From assembly GCA_030512295.1 (NCBI GenBank), contig JAULSR010000002.1, positions 186,001 to 250,000 of the forward strand: DNA of 64,000 nt. Direction: 5' to 3'. A model generated the notes under the pieces. That model was not told the origin of the DNA, ran no database searches, and worked only from the letters and a program-made list of their open reading frames with translations. The DNA is from Bombardia bombarda (Eukaryota; Ascomycota; Sordariomycetes; Sordariales; Lasiosphaeriaceae). The position numbers and the translations under genes are program-made. Each line of letters opens with the position of its first letter. The stretch's first letter is position 1. Positions 10,794 through 22,636 of the stretch are shown here, in pieces.

Positions 10794-12577
10794 GGTATGG
10801 CGTGTCTGGTGTTCTGTTGAAGATGGAGGAGGGACAAGGGCGGGAAATATCCAGAGGGATATGTGCTTGATTGGCCCAGTTGAGAGGTTTAAAGTCACGA
10901 CAAGACAAGGGGTGGTTATGAAGTCTGGGGAGAAGGAGGGGGTGCCTGTGGTATAAGATGGGGGGGGGAGCGGGCAGGGTGGTGCTAATAAAGAGGGATG
11001 TGGATATATGGTAGCGAGGGTAAGTATGTCAGAGTTCACAGTCGTCGAGACATTCAAGAGCAAGAGCAGCATCGGGGAGACCAGGTCAGGTATATGGGAC
11101 AGAGGGAGAAATAGTCCATTAGTAATTGTGGTGGTCTATCTGACGGCTTCTCGGCTTCTAGCTCAGCTCGGCCATGGTCGAGTCTGAAGGGCAAGACGGT
11201 ATTGGTTCCCGGCAGAGGACGGAGTCGATGGCCACTGAGCGTAGTGGAGGCCATCGCAAAGGACGGGCGCATTCCCAGGCGATGGCGCAATCCGCACTTG
11301 TTGAAGCTTTCTCCTTGGTGGTGGTGTTTTCCTCAACATCGATCACGACATCTGGAGCCCTTTTGATTGGCCAATGTGGTCTTGGTTTTGTGGGGGGTTT
11401 CCAGACCTTCCTTGTGTTCTTTAGTCATCCCTGCTGTCGCCCCTTCTTCCTTTTGATAGGTCTTCCTTTTGATGGGTCTTCCTTTTGATGGGTCTTCCTT
11501 TTGATGGGGGTGGCTGACGGCTAGCATACAAGATCAGTCACCTGTCCACAGTCGGCATCTCGTGTAGATGTTTGGGAGGCCAATCTTTTATTGACAGAGT
11601 TGATCGTCTTAGGGGCTACTTCAGTTACCTTATCTAATCAGTACCCAAGTTGCTGACTTTGAAAGCTTATTCTGTGCCTACCAGATCCCTGGTGCTTCTG
11701 ACAGGCGCGGTGGAGATGATGTCACTCCCTGTTCTCACAGGCCCTCCCCCGTCCGTCCCCTTCTAGTGTAGTGGTCAAAGTTCGGGAATCAGGATAGAAA
11801 AATAATCCCGAGTGCACGTTCTCAGCGAGCATGGAAGCCGTCTCCCCATGCCACTGATTGCCAGCGGTCTCTGTCGAGAGAATCCTATAAGACGAGCTCA
11901 GTCGCTACTAATTGTCTTAGATTGTCACAACTTTCGCGTAGTCTTGGTGATGTGCACTCAGGCACTCTGCAAGACAGACTTTGTGCTTTGTTATAGCTTG
12001 GCAGCATTCCTATCCAGTTCCACTGAGTCGCACACAGGCCAAAATATTGGGTCGACGGATTGATCTGTTGACTGTTAATTACTGGACGATTTTCTTTTTT
12101 CTTATGGCGGTTTTGTTGGTCACTCCCAAGTCCCAGCTCACAGTGCCCGCAGGTAAGTGATCGGTTGCCCGGCTCAAAAATCGGCTTCAGGGGCTCCCCG
12201 CTCTGCAACGGCGAATCCAGTCTTGCCAGCGTGCCGCACCAGGTCTTGACCAAGGCAGAAGGTGGGGCAACCAGAGACACAATGCAGCTAGAGGTGGGGC
12301 TTGCATGATGGCTTTAGTTCAGCCAGTCCCATCAAAAGCCTCACCATCACTGAACGTAACCGTACATGCATCTGCTTTAGGTCCAACCGTCGCACTCACC
12401 AGGTAGCTCTCTGTCAGGTAGCTCAGGTACACACACCCACCCGAAACATTCGCCAACGCCGCCTAGTGTCCAGCAGTGTCTCTGGTCTCAGTCGTGGCCT
12501 GGGCTTAATACTGAGCCGACCCCGCTCTCCTCAACTTCAAAGTTGCATTTGCTACATATTATCACCAAATCGTCACT
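10794..12577. other. Divergent promoter region between met16 and ser2
   Basis: No gene seen. It contains a long G run near 10962-10970, a four-copy 16-bp tandem repeat (11445-11508) and pyrimidine-rich sequence ahead of ser2. No exact TGASTCA site was found; the nearest is TGAGTCG near 12024. Confidence 0.6.
11445..11508 (+). repeat. Minisatellite, 4 x 16 bp (TCTTCCTTTTGATGGG)
   Basis: Units at 11445-11460, 11461-11476, 11477-11492 and 11493-11508. The last three are identical and the first has one A for G change. It lies between met16 and ser2. Confidence 0.97.
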
Positions 12578-14026
12578 ATGGCTGCGCAAGAAACTGCCCC
12601 CACCAGGCCGGGACGGCCGTCGTTGAACTCGTCCATGAGAAGCAGCTCCTATCTTAATGGAAATCAGCAGTACCGACCGCCAAACAAGCCCGAGAACCAC
12701 TACGGCATCGACACCGTCGTCGAAGACCTCAACGCAACCTCGATCTCGCCGCCGAGGCAAATCTCCCCCTTCAATGGCATTCCCTCGGTCGAGAACCCGC
12801 CGACAATTGTCGAAAGCGGCGTAAGCCACGAGCTGTCGCATCCCAACTGCACACAGCCCCTCGGAAACAGCGCCGACAGGCTGGTTGCCACACTCTTTTA
12901 CAAGTCCACGGCGCCCAGGATCTCGAATGCCGCCGTACCGTCCCCAAAGAAGACTCAGTCGCCCAACCCTCATGGCTCCGACGTCGACCTTATTGCCCCG
13001 AGCAGCAGTTTCGACACCTTCCCCCTTGAGCCGCCCACTGCCGAGTCCGAGCCACTCGACCATCTGTATGGCTCACACATTTCGCCCATGTGCATCACTT
13101 CATTTCTCCACCTCATGTCGACCTTCCCCCTACCTCCCGGCTCAAACGACATGATCTCGGCCCATCGTTGTCTCAAGGTTGAGAGAGATCATGAAGACCG
13201 CCCCACGGTAGTGGAGCTGACGCTCTCACCCGCCCCGTCTCGTGACTATCTTTCCCTTGATGACCTGCGCAAGCACGAACTCATTTACCAGTTCGAGCTC
13301 GAGTGGAATGTCGATGTTGTTTTGAGAAGCGACACACTCTGGCGGCGCTACCCGCGCTTAGTTGTCTTCGATATGGACAGCACTCTGATCACCCAAGAGG
13401 TCATTGACTTACTGGCTGCCACCATCAAAGACCCGCCAGACCTTGCTGCGTGCGTAGCTGACATTACCCACCGCGCCATGCTGGGCGAGTTGGAATTTGA
13501 CGCCGCCTTCCGCGAGCGGGTGAAGCTCCTGACGGGGCTGCCTGCCAGTATTTTCACCGAACTCCGCTCGGTTCTGGACGTCACCAACGGTGTCCGGCCC
13601 CTTGTCCGTGCTTTGAAGAGGCTTGGCGTCAAGATTGCTGTGCTCTCTGGCGGCTTCCTACCCCTGACCAGCTGGCTGGCGGGTGAGCTGGGACTTGACT
13701 ATGCCCACGCGAACGAGGTTGTCATCGACGAGACAACAGGGCGACTGACGGGCGAGGTAAAGGGCCTGATTGTTGGCAAGGAACGCAAGCGCGATCTGCT
13801 ACTTGAGATTGCCGCCAAGGAGGGCATTGCTCTGGAGCAGGTGGTGGCTGTCGGCGATGGTGCCAACGATCTGTTCATGATGGAAGCCGCTGGCCTGGGC
13901 GTGGCATGGAATGCTAAGCCTATGGTCCAAATGGAGGCTGACGCTAGGCTCAACGGCGACAGCCTGTTGGACTTGCTTTATTTGTTTGGCTTGACCGCTG
14001 AAGAGGTGGAGAAGCTCACGAGCTGA
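12578..14026 (+). CDS. SER2: Phosphoserine phosphatase (HAD superfamily), SerB/Ser2
   Basis: Catalyses the last step of serine synthesis, hydrolysing 3-phosphoserine. Intronless, 482 residues. Residues 1 to about 150 are Pro/Ser-rich and probably disordered. A conserved linker domain follows (SHISPMCITSFLHLMSTFP and on). The HAD core opens with VVFDMDST, with nucleophile Asp265 and acid Asp267. Next come the cap (AMLGELEFDAAFRERVKLL), motif II in AVLSGGFLP, the motif III lysine region (IVGKERKRD) and motif IV GDGANDLFMM. All catalytic motifs are intact. The enzyme is longer than yeast Ser2, mainly through the N-terminal extension that is common in filamentous fungi. The start is the first ATG after a C/T-rich leader. 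Its promoter region is shared with met16, so serine and sulfur metabolism genes lie side by side; shared regulation is only a possibility. Confidence 0.95.
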   Translation: MAAQETAPTRPGRPSLNSSMRSSSYLNGNQQYRPPNKPENHYGIDTVVEDLNATSISPPRQISPFNGIPSVENPPTIVESGVSHELSHPNCTQPLGNSADRLVATLFYKSTAPRISNAAVPSPKKTQSPNPHGSDVDLIAPSSSFDTFPLEPPTAESEPLDHLYGSHISPMCITSFLHLMSTFPLPPGSNDMISAHRCLKVERDHEDRPTVVELTLSPAPSRDYLSLDDLRKHELIYQFELEWNVDVVLRSDTLWRRYPRLVVFDMDSTLITQEVIDLLAATIKDPPDLAACVADITHRAMLGELEFDAAFRERVKLLTGLPASIFTELRSVLDVTNGVRPLVRALKRLGVKIAVLSGGFLPLTSWLAGELGLDYAHANEVVIDETTGRLTGEVKGLIVGKERKRDLLLEIAAKEGIALEQVVAVGDGANDLFMMEAAGLGVAWNAKPMVQMEADARLNGDSLLDLLYLFGLTAEEVEKLTS

Positions 14027-16753
14027 GTGGTGGATAACAAAAGGCCAGTTTGGTATTCAGGAGAGGGCGCCTTTGGAATATGCCTTGCGCTCAAGTCGCT
14101 TCGGATGGATTTTAAAAACGAGGACGAAGCAACCAAACGTACCATGAACGGGCGTTGGTTCGGTATCATCCGGCGTCGCCTGGGGTGAAATTATGCGATT
14201 GATGTTATTATGATGCTGCGTCTGCCAGAGGTGGTAAACAATGAGTGTAATGGGGAGGGAGCGAGTACGTGGTATGATACCCCTGAGCTATTAGACCCTT
14301 GTATATCGCTTCAACAGACAAGGTCAACAAAATGAATACTGGTACAATTTGGAAACCCAGTATTTGTGACAATGTTTTGATGCTCTTGTGTCCTTGGTAT
14401 TTTTGTACGCTACCAAACATCACCAGTCCGCAAAGAGCAGAACACTCAATAAGAAAATTGATACAGGCCGACTAGGAGTGTGCATATTGGTAATCCCACT
14501 ATTTTCGACGCCAACTTGGCTGTTTACCTTTGTTTTGTTTGTTTTTTTGCAACAGCTATGCTTTCTTACTTGTTATTGTCCCACCGGTTACTATGCTATG
14601 GCAGTATCTAGCTAAATCGTACATTTGGGCCAATAGGACAAACGGTCCGAGTACGGGTTAAACAAAAATTATATGGCCACGCTAGAGCAGCAGTGATGGT
14701 GCTACAACCGTCCAACATCATATGGTTTGATTAGACACATAAACGTGTCGAAACGTATAGGAATGTTGGATAACCTCCCCTAAACACCAAAATCTGCATG
14801 AAGTGAGATTTCAGAATGTCGGATTTACGATCAATCAGGGTCATGCAGCTGTAGAGCTGTGATTGGTCGACAGGGTGAGAGGTGTGCAAAACAGTGGGGA
14901 ACTAGTCACGTGACCCGGGAACCCCTCCAAAACCACCCACTTCCTGTCCCCGTAGTTCGTGATCCTTTTAGATAGACAAGCAAAAGAATACAACAACAAC
15001 AACCCCCAACTCGTTCTCTACGGTTACTATAGTGACTCGTATGAATGACCTTGTCATTCCAACACAGAACGGATACATCTCCATCATCAATAATGATACT
15101 AAGGTCTTCGGTCAAATTCATAATATACCAAGCCCAATTTTTAAATTTGATATACAATTTTCACACATGCAAAAACAATTACTGAACATATGTTTATAAA
15201 ACCCGCTCTGGAATATTGGAAAACAAGAGAGCAGGTACTATGTACTCTGGATGATAGTTTAACTGAATGCACGTTGCGGAGCTTCGTCAACAATCAAAGG
15301 ACCACGCCAACACAGGCGAGGTGCTCAGGCCAATCAGTGAATGGCAAATACAAACTACCTTCGCATGCGGAAGTGTTGGACCTGAAGCGTGAACTAATTA
15401 TACTCGGCATTAAAAGAGAGCAGTGGTGAGTTGTCATGTTTCAAAAATTCAGATGTTGGTATGAACCTCTGATAACGACGTCCAGAGGTTGAAACCCCAA
15501 CAAGCGTGTAAAACGGGCCGCCTGAGCTTGGGATCCCCCATCATTTGTTGTGCAAAACCAAATCCGGAAGCTGTGAGCCTGCGACCCTCTAGCATGCGCC
15601 TCCATGAAACTCCAACTCGGGCTCTCATTGGACAAGCCCGCCACTTGGAGGCGCCAATATCCCTTGTCGATGCATCGCAACCAGCGCAGGCTGCATTTTG
15701 TTTATTGATGGAAGGCGCTGCTCTGCGATGTTCAAGGCTCAATGGTTTTTGTTTATTTACCGAAAAAATGACCCATGCGGCGAAGACTACCTAGACGGGG
15801 ACAATGTCAGATGAAATATGACTCACGCCGCCGACCGAAGAGCAATTGATTGTGCTCGTGGTCCATTGCAAACTGCAGGCTTGTGTTTGTGGCGGTTGGG
15901 CTGGAAGACCGTATGCACCAGCCAGAGCCCAAACCTGTCCGGCTTGACCAGCACCGCTTTTCTATAAAGTACCTCGATATCTCTTGCATGTATTCATGGT
16001 TCTAGGTGATCTTGCACGTCCAAGCAGGCGAGCCAGGCGTGGCAGGCAAAAAAAAGTTGCGCTTGAGGAGGGGTAGATTACAGGGGATCGGCATGGGAGG
16101 GGCGAGAGGGGTACCAAAACCCAGACGTCAGTGAGCCCAAGAGAGGGGCATCTCGAACTAGGGTCGCGCGAAGCTTGCTTGTCTTTTTGCTTTGCGCGCT
16201 TCAAGAGGCTGGATTTTGGTCGCAGACAGTCGTTTCCACAAATACAAAAGACCTCGAAGCAATTCGGCCATATCCACATTCCAGCGAGTCCAATCGCCTT
16301 CAATCTGATCGGTACTTGGCACGTAGTAGATCGGTACATGGAGCGAGGGCGTAGCCTGACCCTGGCGCGGCAAGGCGCGGCATGAACGAGCCAAGGGTGG
16401 AGTTACGAATTTTGAGGGCTTGCCCCACTTTGATTGATTTTTTTTTTGTGTTCTGCAGGCAGGTGAAGTAACAGTCGGCCAGACCCCACCAGCCCACATC
16501 GCCCCCTCCAGTCTGCGCATAAAACCATCAGCCCCTCCTTCTCAACTCTGACCTGCTCTCCTTCTTCCTTCTTTGTCGGCATACCTGATTCAAGCAATCT
16601 CCTGCCACTTTAAAGTGCGTATTATCTCTCCGCTGAAGCAACATCTGCCAACAGCGACCTCGAGCACGCACGCATCTAACACACTTCCTTCCAGCTTTCA
16701 AGCGCAAGTCGCCATCTAGTTTACCACCCCAAACAAACAAACCAACCGCCAAG
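14027..16753. other. Intergenic: ser2 3' flank and long tef1 promoter
   Basis: 2.7 kb without a recognisable gene. It contains a 10-bp palindrome around CACGTG (14905-14914), AT-rich stretches (14640-15430), and a C/T-rich block (about 16500-16740) typical of the leader of highly expressed fungal genes just before the tef1 ATG. ORFs of 60-125 codons overlap on both strands and look random. Confidence 0.6.
14905..14914. promoter_or_regulatory. Perfect palindrome GTCACGTGAC (E-box core)
   Basis: Contains TCACGTGA, the core bound by bHLH proteins such as Cbf1 and SREBP types in fungi. It lies 0.88 kb past ser2 and 1.8 kb before tef1, so its target is unclear. Confidence 0.4.
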
Positions 16754-18618
16754 ATGGGGTAAGTCGTCATCCATCGTCGCCGCGCAAGCAGCATCGCGAG
16801 ATCTCTCCTTCATCATGGGCATCGCATACTGATACACTGCACAGTAAGGAGGATAAGCCCCACGTCAACGTCGTCGTTATCGGCCACGTCGACTCCGGAA
16901 AGTCGACCACTGTAAGTGTCTTCGCCTGCGCGGTCGCCTCACCAGCGCCCGTGCGACATTCATGCCAGACTGCACAAACTGACAACTACTTCACAGACCG
17001 GTCACTTGATCTACAAGTGCGGTGGCATTGACAAGCGTACCATCGAGAAGTTCGAGAAGGTTAGTCGAGATTCACATAATTCCTTGCCTGTTTCCCAGAC
17101 CCAACATCATCATCGTCATTTTCTGCCTATATCTGGGCAATTTCCCCCGCCATTTCTGTCTTTGTGCTATCAGGCGGGGGAGGGGCACACAAAATGGGCA
17201 GATAGCAAAAATTTTCGAGCACGGGCCACCAGACCCCGCGATCCTACCACCCCTCCTTCAGCATCAACACACCTCTCTCGAACCTCAACACTAACAATGA
17301 CACAATAGGAAGCCGCTGAGCTCGGAAAGGGCTCCTTCAAGTATGCGTGGGTTCTTGACAAGCTCAAGGCCGAGCGCGAGCGTGGTATCACCATCGATAT
17401 CGCCCTGTGGAAGTTCGAGACTCCCCGGTACTACGTCACCGTCATCGGTAAGTCTTATCGCCATCTCACCTATCACTGCAACGTATCTCTAACAGCCTCG
17501 CTACAGATGCCCCCGGACATCGTGATTTCATCAAGAACATGATCACTGGTACCTCCCAGGCCGATTGCGCCATTCTCATCATTGCCGCTGGTACTGGTGA
17601 GTTCGAGGCTGGTATCTCCAAGGATGGCCAGACTCGTGAGCACGCTCTGCTCGCCTACACCCTCGGTGTCAAGCAGCTCATCGTCGCCATCAACAAGATG
17701 GACACCACCAACTGGTCCGAGTCCCGCTTCCAGGAGATCATCAAGGAGACCTCCTCCTTCATTAAGAAGGTCGGCTACAACCCCAAGACTGTTGCCTTTG
17801 TCCCCATCTCCGGCTTCAACGGCGACAACATGCTCGAGGTTTCCGACAAGTGCCCCTGGTACAAGGGCTGGTCCAAGGAGATCAAGGGTGGCTCCGTCTC
17901 TGGCAAGACCCTCCTCGATGCCATTGATGCTATCGAGCAGCCCAAGCGCCCCACAGACAAGCCCCTCCGTCTTCCCCTCCAGGATGTCTACAAGATTGGC
18001 GGTATTGGAACAGTTCCCGTCGGCCGTATCGAGACTGGTATCCTCAAGCCCGGTATGGTCGTTACCTTCGCTCCTTCTAACGTGACTACTGAAGTCAAGT
18101 CCGTTGAGATGCACCACGAGCAGCTCCAGCAGGGTATGCCCGGTGACAACGTCGGCTTCAACGTCAAGAACGTCTCCGTCAAGGAGATTCGTCGTGGCAA
18201 CGTTGCCGGTGACTCCAAGAACGACCCTCCTATCGGCGCCGCTTCTTTCACCGCCCAGGTCATCGTCCTTAACCACCCCGGTCAGGTCGGTGCCGGTTAC
18301 GCTCCCGTCCTCGATTGCCACACCGCCCACATTGCTTGCAAGTTCGCCGAGCTCCTCGAGAAGATCGATCGCCGTACCGGCAAGTCTACCGAGTCCAGCC
18401 CCAAGTTCATCAAGTCTGGTGACGCTGCCATCGTCAAGATGATTCCCTCCAAGCCCATGTGCGTTGAGGCTTTCACCGACTACCCTCCCCTTGGTCGTTT
18501 CGCCGTCCGCGACATGCGCCAGACTGTCGCCGTCGGTGTCATCAAGGCCGTCGAGAAGGCTCTCCCCACCACCGGTAAGGTCACCAAGTCGGCTGCCAAG
18601 GCTGGTGGCAAGAAGTAA
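16754..18618 (+). CDS. tef1: Translation elongation factor 1-alpha
   Basis: The GTPase that delivers aminoacyl-tRNA to the ribosome. Five exons (16754-16758, 16845-16911, 16997-17059, 17309-17447, 17507-18618) give 461 residues. The start exon encodes only M and two bases of the Gly codon. G motifs are intact: GHVDSGKST (about 14-22), the DAPGH region just after the last intron, and NKMD. Domains 2 and 3 follow without change, with a Lys/Ala-rich end (KSAAKAGGKK). The ~250-nt third intron (17060-17308) is T/C-rich and A/G-poor near its acceptor, as usual for this gene. Third positions are almost all C or G, the strongest codon bias in the window, which fits very high expression. Because of that bias the antisense strand shows long spurious ORFs. 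Confidence 0.99.
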
Positions 18619-19362
18619 ATGCTTCCCACCACATCAATCTAATTTAGCGCAACCTACTATCTCTTTGCTTGCATGAGCACTCGGGTATCTTGTTGGGGGC
18701 ACATATATGAGGGGCAATGGTCTGGGTTTTTGCGATTCAAAACTTCCCATCATGTGCTTTAGTACAGAATAGAGTCTCGTAGGAGTGATGAAACGAAAAA
18801 AAATCATACACAACTTCTTTGTGCAACTTATGATGTGACATCTGTGCCTCTTATTACTGAGACTTGCTGTCAAGGTGCTGATGACATTCCCCGTGATCAT
18901 GTAAAATCTTACAATGCCATGTAGACACTTGAGAGTGATCATCACAGTCAATGATGCCGTACATTTGGAGTTCAAACCTCGTCGCATTGTTTTTGAGATT
19001 GGGCTTCCGCTTTTGGGCTCCTATCAGTGCCATGGCATAGTGTTAGATGCCCAAAATTGGAGCCTGCCCACTGAAACAAGGCAGCGAAGTTATGATAACC
19101 GTTGTATCTTGATCCACCCATAGAAGCCTCCCTCTAAATGTTTAGCGACAGATCGTCCTGTGATGGAAACATGTACGCAACTACACAGACGGAATTCACA
19201 TTGAACAATGATGTTGCCAGCTTCAAATTCGGTTGGTATGTGAAGAGAATGGATAGTATCACGAGGCATATTATGAGGGCCGAATCAAGAAGAACATAAA
19301 CATGGTCTATTCTACAGAATGTACAATATATGATACATCTTGCCCCCTCTTTCATCCACATC
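18619..19362. other. Intergenic between convergent tef1 and sls1
   Basis: AT-rich 3' flanks of both genes; no gene or RNA seen. Confidence 0.6.
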
Positions 19363-22110
19363 TCACCATTGTTGCCACTGAAATGTGCCATCACCGGCGG
19401 CGAGCCTGGAGGCGGCTGTCATGAACTCGGCTTGCTTGGACTTGGCTTCGGCAGGCGACATGTCGTCGGACGCTGCCGCATCAAGCGACACCTCCTCACG
19501 TTTGCCGCCGCGTCTTCCAGCCTCAACAGACCGGTACGCCAATTTGAAACCTTGGTAGTCGGCGGCGATGACGCGATGGTCCTCTATCCCAATCAACATG
19601 TAATCGATCCCGACAACGTCGTCGTTGGCGTCGGTTGTAGTGGCGGTGGTAGTGGTATTCGCCAACTCCCCCTTTAGGAACCGACGCGGGATGGGCATGC
19701 CTTGGAAGTTGGGCGGCGTGTTCAGCTTGCCGTTCCACGGCTCGAGCTGCGAGCGGTTCACAAAGTCCAACACTGGCGCAGCGTGCTGTCCGAGGTCAGC
19801 GCCGTCGAGCGAGAAGTAGCGCTCCTGCTGGATGCGCACGTCGACGGGACCGGCGGGGATGAGGACGTCGCCGTTGAAGATGTCGGTGACGGCGCGCAAC
19901 GAGACGAGACGCTTGGTTTCCATCTCGCCATCGGCCTCGATGCGCAGCTCGAGCACGGGCGCCGAGGCGAGGATGTCGGGGGCCTGATAGGGTGTCGGGA
20001 TGAAGCGCAGCACGAGCGTCGTGTACCAGATGCTCGTGTCCTCGTTGGGCGTGTAAGTTGGGGCGCCGAGGGTTTCTTTGGGGATTCCGGCATCGCTGCT
20101 GGCAGCTGGGAAACCGAGGCTTCGGAGCGGGGGCACCTTGGGCACGAAGGCGCGCGGGCCGTTGAAGACGAGGCGATTGCGGGAGTACGAGGAAGCCGAG
20201 GAGCCGAGGAGGACGTGGCCGTACACGGCGCGCGTGTCGGCGTGCATTTGACTTGACCAGCCGTCATGCGGCTGTGAAGTAGTGATCTTCTTCTTTGTTG
20301 CCTTGTTGGTGGGTAAAACGGGCAGTATGGACCGAGGGAGTGTGAGGGTCTCTGCTTGAGACAAATCGCTTGTTGTGATGGGAGCAATCCATCTGGCCCA
20401 CGATTGGGTGCGCTTGTGCCACTCTAGCTTGGGGGCGGCATCAAGTATATCGACGTAACGACCACACTGTATTGAGCTTTTTGGCAGGACCTTGGTAGCG
20501 GATGATTCGCGGGGTTTACGGCCACAGGCTTGAAGAAGAAATCGGAAGACCACGTCGCCAAGATCTTCAAAGCCTATACTGGGGGACGTCATGGGAACCC
20601 AACACACGTGTATCTGGAGAAGCCAAGGTCAGCTTAGAGATGAAGGGGAAAAAAAAAGAGAAGAATTAAGGCTGCTTACCTGGTTTGTTGAGGCATCAGA
20701 ATATATGACTGTCTTTGTGATATCTGCCACTTCTTTAAGGAGTGGCCTGCTGACGGGTTGATCCGATATAAGGCTGGCATCAAACGAAATACGTCTGGCA
20801 CTTTTCAGCCTATGATTAATCTCGTAGAGCACCAGTTCAGCTACCTGCTCTGGCGCCGTTATGGTCATGGTGTTGGTGGAGAGGCTGAGCGCAATTCTCA
20901 TGCCAGATGCCTGGTATTTCTCCGAGATTTGCCCTAGCCATCGTTTACCAACTGGACGAATATAACAAGTTAGCTTGGGAGCCGGTCACATATTCCGGGA
21001 GTTTTACGTACCCTGCACCAGGGAAAACTCGATATCTCGCAGCTTCACGTCGAGAAAACCCATCTTCTCACCCACCTCGCGAGTGGACAAGTCCCAGCAT
21101 TCGCGCATCAACCGTGCCACGAGTTTCGCTTTTGGTGACGTTGATGCTGTTACATAATCCTGAAGTAAAAGATTGGCCCTCAAAGGCGGCCTGCTGCCAT
21201 CTCTGTTGGCGGCCACCCACAGTTTTCGCTCCAGTACCCACGGATGTGCAGTTGTGTTTTTGCGCCGTGCCTCTTCTCGCAACTGTGCCGCGGCGGACAG
21301 GTACTTTGACATGTAGGAGTCCAACTGAGCCACAGTGAAGCCGTTTGTAAGAGTGTCCCACAAATCATCAAACTCCTTCTTTGAGAGGACCTTTGACACG
21401 GCCGGTCGCAGCTCATGTAGGTTAAGCGTGGCATCGTCAGCTCCGGAATCGATATCGTGGAGCTGAATCGCCTTTTCCAGGTCGGCCATGTCTGGAGCGG
21501 GTTGGGGAGCCATCGAGGGCACGCCTACGAGTGGCTCGGGGCGTTCCCGTTCCATGATGATGGCAGACCCCGGCTTCCCCAGAATGTCAACGGCTATCTT
21601 GGTCTGCCTGGGGCGCATAAGATCTCCGCGGTTGAAGTAGTTGTGTTCGGCAGGGCGCGGGCTGGGCGGTTTGTATCTCTTCTCTGAGTAGGGAGCGAGC
21701 GCCTCTGTGAGCTGTACTCGATGATAGTTGATTTTTCCATTCCGTCCGACATTCAGGGTGGACGGCGCCGTCATTATTCTTCGAATCCGAGGCTTATCAC
21801 CATTTTTCTCGCTCGTATTATCAAGAGGTTTGGTATCTTTGCTATCGACATCGCCGCTGAAGGCGGCATCGAAAGGGTTGGGAGCAGCAGCAGCGTCGGC
21901 GGTAGTGGTAGCGGTAGCGGTAGCGGCATCGGCGTCAGTGTTGTAGTGGGAGCTAAACTGTCGACCACGGCTCAAGGCAACTGAGGTGAGAAGAAGCGAA
22001 TGCGATTTGGGAAGGAGCGATGAAGGCGTCGGGCGCCTGGCCGCGACACTACCCAGTTGAAGTCGGCATCGCAGGCAAACAAAACCGTGGGCGGCTTTGC
22101 GACCGAGCAT
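19363..22110 (-). CDS. SLS1: Sls1-type mitochondrial inner-membrane expression factor
   Basis: The family couples mitochondrial transcription to translation and membrane insertion (yeast Sls1). Three exons read on the minus strand: 22110-21012, 20951-20680, 20613-19363, with introns of 60 and 66 nt in correct phase, giving 873 residues. The N-terminus (MLGRKAAHGFVCLRCRLQLG, then an Ala/Arg/Ser-rich stretch ending RGRQFSSH) has the look of a mitochondrial presequence. The central region (HDIDSGADDATLNLHELRPAVSKVL and the helical part after it) and the long C-terminal domain follow the arrangement of the fungal mitochondrial inner-membrane regulator family. The frame also has an ATG at 22176, but the internal ATG at 22108-22110 gives the better presequence. 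It shares a 0.5-kb divergent promoter with nse3. Confidence 0.85.
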
Positions 22111-22636
22111 TAAGAAGAGTGCTATTCGGCTCAACGTGGGAGAAAAAAAAAAGACACAATCAGAAAACAACAGCAAGGAGCGACAGAACTTGAAAGAATC
22201 AATTATTGTTCAACATGTCTTTGAGGCCTGGTAGTGAACTTGTCGACCTCTTCATAGCTCGCGATGAAGATTTCAGGTGGGTTTCAGCGCCAATTCCAGC
22301 ATTAAGCGGTTGAGCCATCCGGGTATCCATCGACGTTCAAAAAAGTTTAACGTTAATGGCAACGCGACTTGCGTCCCGGCAGGCAGGGTGGGAACAGGGG
22401 TCCCCTACCCCCTGCCCAACGCGACTTTGGCAGCAAGTCCCCGCGTCTCCCCTTGTCCCGCGTCCGTTCATGCTCCCGCAATCATTGACCTGAAGTCCGG
22501 TATCCATTGTTCTCTGGTCTGGAACATTACAACCCAGACCGGACTCTACCATCTACATACTACGCTTTGGTCACTAACACGATTTATTATTACGCATAGA
22601 GAGCTTGCGCAGCATATCTGGGCGGATTTCACAGAT
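22111..22636. other. Divergent promoter between sls1 and nse3
   Basis: 526 bp. It holds a 62-nt open segment starting with ATG at 22215 and ending at a good donor (22277), which may be a 5' exon of nse3. Otherwise no gene is seen. Confidence 0.55.

Noticed and set aside
15449..15794. Overlapping ORFs of about 100 codons on both strands
   Set aside because: Random-looking composition on both strands, no splice-compatible extension, no motif.
17473..18330. 285-codon ORF antisense to tef1
   Set aside because: It arises from the strong C/G third-position bias of tef1. The residues are Gly/Asp/Leu/Val-rich without motifs.
22108..22176. Upstream ATG of sls1 (22176)
   Set aside because: It adds a hydrophobic Phe/Ser/Leu stretch before a good mitochondrial presequence; the internal ATG fits the family better.
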